A DNA stretch of 10,545 nt from an uncultured Rhodanobacteraceae bacterium (GTDB lineage Bacteria; Pseudomonadota; Gammaproteobacteria; Xanthomonadales; Ahniellaceae). The translations under genes and the position numbers were made by a program. Location: positions 1 through 10,545 of the forward strand of contig CALMWD010000507.1 in assembly GCA_937873105.1 (NCBI GenBank), in the 5' to 3' direction. Below are positions 7,129 through 10,545 of this stretch, piece by piece. The notes below the pieces were generated by a model, which saw only the letters and a list, made by a program, of their open reading frames with translations, did not search any database and was not told the origin of the DNA. How positions within the stretch are numbered: position 1 is the first letter of the stretch; each line of letters starts with the position of its first letter.

Positions 7129-7632
7129 ATGGGTCGCTGGCGCCCGCCGCAGCCGCACAGCACGGCGATCATCACGCCCGATGGCCATGCACGCCTGAAG
7201 GCCGAGCTCGACGAACTCTGGCGCGTGCGCCGACCGGAGGTGGTCAAGGCCCTCGCCGCGGCCGCGGCCGAAGGCGATCGCTCGGAGAACGCGGAATACA
7301 CCTACCGCAAGAAGCAGCTCGGCGAGATCGACCGCCGCGTACGCTACCTGAGCAAGCGCCTGGAATCGCTGCGTGTGGTCGGCGATCGTCCGAGCGACTG
7401 CGGCGCGATCTTCTTCGGCGCCTGGTTCGAGATCGAGCACGCCGACAGCGGCGAGATCAAGCGCTATCGCATCGTCGGTCCGGACGAGACCGACGCCGAG
7501 CTCGGCTACATCAGCATCGACTCGCCGCTGGCCCGCGCCGCCCTGAAGAAGCGCATCGACGACGAGTTCGTCGCGGAGCTTCCGAGCGGGCGCTGCGGCT
7601 TCGTCGTGGTCGACATTCGTTACGAAGCGTGA
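7129..7632 (+). CDS. greB: Transcript cleavage factor GreB
   Basis: GreB enters the secondary channel of backtracked RNA polymerase and stimulates cleavage of the extruded RNA 3' end, rescuing stalled elongation complexes. The 167-residue protein has an N-terminal coiled-coil finger (about 12-87) and a C-terminal FKBP-like domain (about 90-165). The tip carries the needed acidic pair, Asp50 and Glu53, in GDRSENAEY. The run [19 protein letters not shown] and the block FFGAWFEIE are typical of GreB rather than GreA. Compared with E. coli GreB the N terminus is about eight residues longer (GRWRPPQPH), which is proline-rich and basic. It starts three bases after the ATPase stop, with only a weak ribosome site, so coupled expression is likely. 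No clear terminator follows before the promoter of the next gene. Confidence 0.95.
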   Translation: MGRWRPPQPHSTAIITPDGHARLKAELDELWRVRRPEVVKALAAAAAEGDRSENAEYTYRKKQLGEIDRRVRYLSKRLESLRVVGDRPSDCGAIFFGAWFEIEHADSGEIKRYRIVGPDETDAELGYISIDSPLARAALKKRIDDEFVAELPSGRCGFVVVDIRYEA

Positions 7633-7648
7633 CCTCGCCCGCGACGCA

Positions 7649-7676
7649 TGGACAAGCGATCCGATTGGGGTAGCAT
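7649..7676 (+). promoter_or_regulatory. Probable sigma-70 promoter of the solute-binding protein gene
   Basis: TGGACA (7649-7654, five of six -35 positions) and TAGCAT (7671-7676, four of six -10 positions) are 16 bases apart. The transcript would begin near 7683 with a leader of about 57 bases. This is the best promoter match in the window and suggests the gene is transcribed separately from greB. Confidence 0.5.
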
Positions 7677-7728
7677 CGGGACATCCGCTTGCGTCACCCG
7701 TCGTTCCTGTCCACTCGCACGAGCATCC

Positions 7729-7733
7729 GGGAG
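7729..7733 (+). promoter_or_regulatory. Ribosome binding site fixing the start at 7740
   Basis: GGGAG lies six bases before ATG 7740. It decides this start over the in-frame start at 7689, whose extra 17 residues would spoil the signal peptide. Confidence 0.75.
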
Positions 7734-7739
7734 TCCGCC

Positions 7740-8525
7740 ATGATCGCCAGCCCCATCCGCCGCGGCCTGTTCGCGGTCCTCTGCGTCTTCAGCGCCGGCC
7801 TCTGCGCCGACACCATCTCGATCCGCGCCGACGAATGGTTGCCCTACAACGGCCCGACCACGAAGAAGCCGCCGGGCTACATGATCGAACTGGCCGAGAA
7901 GATCGCGGCCGCGAACGGCCACAGCATCGCCTACGCGACCATGCCCTGGGACGACGCCGTCGCGGCCGTGCGCCGCGGCGCCCACGACTGCGTGGTCGGC
8001 GCGCTCAAGTCGGACGCGGAGGACTTCGCCTTCCCCGCCGAGTCCTGGGGCGAGTCGCAGAGCGCCTTCTACGTCCTCGACGACACGAAATGGCGCTACA
8101 GCGGCATCGACAGCCTGGCGGGCATGCGCCTGGCGGTGATCGAGGGCTACAGCTACAGCGACGAGATCGACGCCTACGTCGAGGCGAACAAGAACGATCC
8201 GGTCAAGATCGTCATGGTCTCGAGCGCCGGACGCGCGCAGATGAATGCGATGTCGCGCCTGGTCTCGAAGAAGGCGGACGTCTTCATCGAGGACATCAAC
8301 GTCGCCAAGCAGACGATCGCCCGGCTCAACTTCGCCGGACGCGTGGTGATGGCCGACATCGCCACCGAGTCCGATACGCTCTACATCGCCTGCACGCCCG
8401 CCGATCCGCGCGGCAAGCGGTACGCCGAGATGTTCTCCGCCGGCATCGCCAAGCTGCGCGCCTCGGGCGAGTTGGCGACCATCCTCGACAAGTACAACCT
8501 CAGCGACTGGGTGGCGACCGAGTGA
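7740..8525 (+). CDS. Orphan periplasmic solute-binding protein, family 3
   Basis: The 261-residue protein looks like a family 3 extracellular solute-binding protein, the group that feeds polar amino acids and similar ligands to ABC importers. A signal peptide covers about residues 1-23 (basic MIASPIRRG, hydrophobic core, probable cut after LCA); there is no lipobox. The mature start ISIRADEWLPYNG (26-38) and GYMIELAEKI (47-56) are typical of the first lobe, and a C-terminal helix with LRASGELATILDKYN (239-253) of the end. The segment where amino-acid binders usually carry a carboxylate-binding Arg reads GALKSDAEDFAFP (87-99) and lacks one, so the ligand may not be a plain amino acid. The mature protein has just two cysteines, Cys84 and Cys218. 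No permease or ATPase gene is adjacent. It may pair with a distant transporter or act as a sensor. Confidence 0.85.
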   Translation: MIASPIRRGLFAVLCVFSAGLCADTISIRADEWLPYNGPTTKKPPGYMIELAEKIAAANGHSIAYATMPWDDAVAAVRRGAHDCVVGALKSDAEDFAFPAESWGESQSAFYVLDDTKWRYSGIDSLAGMRLAVIEGYSYSDEIDAYVEANKNDPVKIVMVSSAGRAQMNAMSRLVSKKADVFIEDINVAKQTIARLNFAGRVVMADIATESDTLYIACTPADPRGKRYAEMFSAGIAKLRASGELATILDKYNLSDWVATE

Positions 8526-8530
8526 TCGCC

Positions 8531-8545
8531 GCGGCGCCGCGCCGC
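8531..8545. repeat. GC hairpin between convergent genes
   Basis: GCGGCG pairs with CGCCGC around a CCG loop in the 21-base gap between the solute-binding and small membrane protein genes. The first ten bases are also a perfect palindrome. There is no U tract on either strand, so it is at best a weak bidirectional terminator. Confidence 0.35.
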
Positions 8546-8546
8546 A

Positions 8547-8846
8547 TCAGCGGTTGAACACGAGCAGCGCGACGAACCCCAGCGCCAGCAGCAGGGCCGC
8601 GGTGCCGACCAGGCACAGCAGATCCATGCCCAGCTTGGCGGCCAGGCCGTAGGCCTCCGGCAGGCGCCGATGCAGCGAGACGAGGCTGGCGACCGCGCCG
8701 ACGAGGCCGATCGCCAGCCAGCCCATGATCGCGCGCTCGCCTGCCTGCACGCCGGGGCCGGTGGCGAACATCAACACGACCAGGGCGACCATCAGGCCGA
8801 CCCCGTAGATGCAGAGGTGCACGATCAGCAGGACGAAGGGATGCAC
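8547..8846 (-). CDS. Small uncharacterised three-helix membrane protein
   Basis: I do not recognise this 99-residue protein. It is mostly hydrophobic, with three probable membrane helices at about residues 4-27 ([20 protein letters not shown]), 39-56 (MGWLAIGLVGAVASLVSL) and 73-96 (MDLLCLVGTAALLLALGFVA). The loops carry QAGERA and HRRLPEAYGLAAK. I chose GTG 8846 because GGAG lies five bases upstream and the first helix starts right after it. A longer reading from ATG 8954 would add a charged segment read from inside the DUF3025 gene. The first 22 bases overlap the end of that gene, so it probably closes the rimO-DUF3025 operon. The pattern of hydrophobic helices and positively charged loops supports a real gene, although no known family is assigned. 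Confidence 0.72.
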   Translation of the reverse strand: MHPFVLLIVHLCIYGVGLMVALVVLMFATGPGVQAGERAIMGWLAIGLVGAVASLVSLHRRLPEAYGLAAKLGMDLLCLVGTAALLLALGFVALLVFNR

Positions 8847-9718
8847 GGCGGCTCCAGGGAATCGGGGTCGATGCCGGATACGCAGGACGGCGCCGTTTTC
8901 TCCGCGGGCAACGGCGCCGGGTACGTCCGCCCCGGGCGCGCCGGACGGAAACATTCGGCGGCGGCGTAGAACGCCTCGTCCTGCGGCGCGTGCCAGCCGG
9001 GAATGCCGGACACCGGCAACGGACGCAGTTCCTGCGGGTCGTTGAGCCAGCGGCCGTCGGCGATGGCGGACGCCGTCGCGGCGACCCCATCGAACCCGGC
9101 GGGATCACCCTGCCAGACCAGGCATTTCGCGGTCATCAGCTTGCCCGGCGTCAGCGCATGCTCCATCAGGGCATGGCCGAAGACCACGAGGCGGATCGCG
9201 CCCGACCGCCAGTGCACCGGCCGGAACAGTTCGCGCCAGTCGTGTGCGTTCCATGCCGGCAGCAAGCCCGCGTCGCGCACCTGGACGATGGCGCCGCCCT
9301 CGTCGAACAGCGTCTGCGCATACTGCGCCGGCGTGCGCTGCTTGGCGCCGACGCGCACGACGTCCCGATACTGGCGCAGGTTCAGCGCCGACTTGATCGC
9401 GGGAAATCGGCACCAGACCATGGCATTCAGCAGGTCGTGCCAGTTGCCGGTGCGCGTCGCGATCGCGCCCTGCTCGAAGATGCGCGCCTCGTAGTGCAGC
9501 CCGTCGGCCAGCAGTTCCGGCGTCTGCGCGACGAAGCGCAGTCGGCGTCCGCTCTGCGCATGTGCCGCGCCGTCGAGCGCGGCGTTCAGCACGTCGACGC
9601 CGGGCCATTCCGGCGACAGGCCCCAGTCGATCCACGGCGCGATCTCGGCGAAGGCCGGATGCGCGAAAGTCGCCGCGACGATCTCGCCGCGCGCGGGCGC
9701 GACGTAGCGGCGCTTCAC
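8825..9718 (-). CDS. DUF3025 family protein
   Basis: The 297-residue protein fits the DUF3025 family, whose function is unknown. Features I associate with it are [15 protein letters not shown] (88-102), [12 protein letters not shown] (105-116), [10 protein letters not shown] (136-145), [11 protein letters not shown] (179-189) and the late [17 protein letters not shown] (235-251). The conserved His, Asp and Glu in these blocks could form a metal or catalytic site, but this is inference. No signal peptide or membrane helix is seen, so it is probably cytosolic. The last 35 or so residues are rich in proline with cysteines at 279, 292 and 297, and lie where the gene runs into the next one, so this tail is probably a lineage-specific extension. 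The start is GTG, overlapping the rimO stop as GTGA, which implies coupled translation. Homologues usually have a similar core length. Confidence 0.85.
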   Translation of the reverse strand: MKRRYVAPARGEIVAATFAHPAFAEIAPWIDWGLSPEWPGVDVLNAALDGAAHAQSGRRLRFVAQTPELLADGLHYEARIFEQGAIATRTGNWHDLLNAMVWCRFPAIKSALNLRQYRDVVRVGAKQRTPAQYAQTLFDEGGAIVQVRDAGLLPAWNAHDWRELFRPVHWRSGAIRLVVFGHALMEHALTPGKLMTAKCLVWQGDPAGFDGVAATASAIADGRWLNDPQELRPLPVSGIPGWHAPQDEAFYAAAECFRPARPGRTYPAPLPAEKTAPSCVSGIDPDSLEPPCIPSSC

Positions 9719-10545
9719 GGCGCGACGAGCGTGCCGTGCAGGTCGTGCTCGTCGCTGCGTTCGATGCGCACGTCGACGAATTCGCCCGGGCGCGGCTTCG
9801 CGGCACCGAAGGCGACGTGCACACGGCCGTCGATCTCGGGCGCATCGGCCCGCGAACGCCCGACGGCCACGGTCGGCCCGACCTCGTCGATCAGCACGCG
9901 CTGCACGCTGCCGACCTTGCGGCGCAGGCGCGCGGCGCTGATCCCGGCCTGATGCAGCATGAAGCGCTCCAGCCGCTCCTGCTTCACGTCCTCCGGGACC
10001 GGATCGGGCAGGTCGTTCGCGGTGGCGCCGGCGACCGGCGAATAGGCGAACGCGCCGACGCGATCGAGCTGGGCCGCGTCGAGGAAGGCCAGCAGTTCCT
10101 CGAACTCGGCCTCGGTCTCGCCGGGGAAGCCGACGATGAAGGTGCTGCGGATGGTCAGCTCCGGGCAGATCGCACGCCAGGCCTGGACGCGTTCCAGCGT
10201 TTTTTCGCCGCCGGCCGGGCGCTTCATCAGCTTGAGGATGCGCGGGCTCGCGTGCTGGAACGGCACGTCCAGATACGGCAGCAGCTTGCCTTCGGCCATC
10301 AGCGGGATGACGCGGTCGACGTGCGGATACGGGTAGACGTAGTGCAGCCGCGTCCACACGCCGAGTTCGCCCAGGCCTTCGCACAGCGCCTGCATGCGGG
10401 TCTCGTGGTCGCGGCCGCGCCAGGCGCGCGGCGCATACTTCAGGTCGACACCGTAGGCGCTGGTGTCCTGCGAGATCCCCAGCAGTTCCTTGACGCCGCC
10501 CTTGACCAGGCGCTCGGCTTCGGCCAGCACCGCGTCGACCGGGCG
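9715..10545 (-). CDS. rimO: Ribosomal protein S12 methylthiotransferase, 5' end cut off by window edge
   Basis: RimO is a radical-SAM enzyme with two iron-sulfur clusters that adds a methylthio group to an aspartate of ribosomal protein S12. The visible 276 residues are the C-terminal part; E. coli RimO has 441, so the N-terminal domain and the CxxxCxxC cluster motif lie outside the window. The visible start [13 protein letters not shown] directly follows the usual position of that motif. Recognisable blocks are [17 protein letters not shown] (22-37), YPYPH (71-75), [11 protein letters not shown] (90-100), [10 protein letters not shown] (107-116) and [12 protein letters not shown] (134-145). 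A TRAM-like domain occupies about 207-276. The [10 protein letters not shown] and PFQHAS forms favour RimO over the related tRNA enzyme MiaB. It leads the DUF3025 and small membrane protein genes. Confidence 0.93.
   Translation of the reverse strand, partial: RPVDAVLAEAERLVKGGVKELLGISQDTSAYGVDLKYAPRAWRGRDHETRMQALCEGLGELGVWTRLHYVYPYPHVDRVIPLMAEGKLLPYLDVPFQHASPRILKLMKRPAGGEKTLERVQAWRAICPELTIRSTFIVGFPGETEAEFEELLAFLDAAQLDRVGAFAYSPVAGATANDLPDPVPEDVKQERLERFMLHQAGISAARLRRKVGSVQRVLIDEVGPTVAVGRSRADAPEIDGRVHVAFGAAKPRPGEFVDVRIERSDEHDLHGTLVAP

Noticed and set aside
5608..7440. 610-codon minus-strand open frame
   Set aside because: It is antisense to the ATPase and greB genes, whose motifs are unmistakable; its translation has no domain and an arginine, histidine and alanine bias typical of GC-rich shadows.
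8847..8954. Longer form of the small membrane protein from ATG 8954
   Set aside because: The extension lies wholly within the DUF3025 coding tail and is not hydrophobic; GTG 8846 has GGAG upstream and directly precedes the first helix.
9105..9845. 246-codon minus-strand open frame across the rimO/DUF3025 junction
   Set aside because: It is an alternative frame of two well supported genes, with arginine-rich low-complexity product.
1..10545. Search for CRISPR arrays, tRNA or rRNA genes, insertion sequences, toxin-antitoxin or defence genes
   Set aside because: Nothing was seen by reading both strands: no regularly spaced repeats, no cloverleaf-like intergenic sequence, no transposase or integrase motifs. 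All gaps are under 160 bases.

Overview
The window is a dense, GC-rich, chromosomal stretch of mostly housekeeping genes from a proteobacterium. The prmB-aroC pair, a 500-residue YjgR-type ATPase, GreB, an MltD-like lipoprotein and a RimO/DUF3025 pair point to a gammaproteobacterium, probably Xanthomonadales-like. That placement is inference from gene content and protein style. I see no rRNA, tRNA, CRISPR array, insertion sequence, phage gene or other mobile element. Both ends of the window cut through genes.

Layout. (1) 2-1878, minus strand: prmB then aroC (partial), coupled by a 4-base ATGA overlap. (2) 1943-3405, plus strand: a SCO1/SenC copper-chaperone gene then psd, coupled by TGATG. 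The prmB/SCO1 divergent gap is only 64 bases and neither gene has a clear Shine-Dalgarno. (3) 3406-4057, plus strand: a gap with two inverted repeats, an unrecognised 145-residue protein, then two back-to-back hairpins ending in a U tract. (4) 4057-5517, minus strand: an MltD-like lytic transglycosylase lipoprotein with one C-terminal LysM. (5) 5623-7632, plus strand: a YjgR/DUF853 HerA-like ATPase (GTG start) and greB, 3 bases apart. (6) 7740-8525, plus strand: a stand-alone family 3 periplasmic solute-binding protein with its own promoter-like sequence and no transporter genes beside it. (7) 8547-10545, minus strand: rimO (partial), a DUF3025 protein and a small three-helix membrane protein, joined by overlaps of 4 and 22 bases.

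Functionally the genes fall into translation and ribosome modification (PrmB on L3, RimO on S12), transcript elongation rescue (GreB), aromatic amino acid synthesis (AroC), envelope work (Psd for phosphatidylethanolamine, MltD for peptidoglycan, Sco for cytochrome oxidase copper) and several uncharacterised proteins. I found no evident new defence or mobile system. The items most worth a second look are the insulated 145-residue gene, the ATPase-greB pair, the orphan binding protein lacking the usual ligand-binding arginine, the probable leaderless prmB start, and the rimO/DUF3025/membrane-protein operon.
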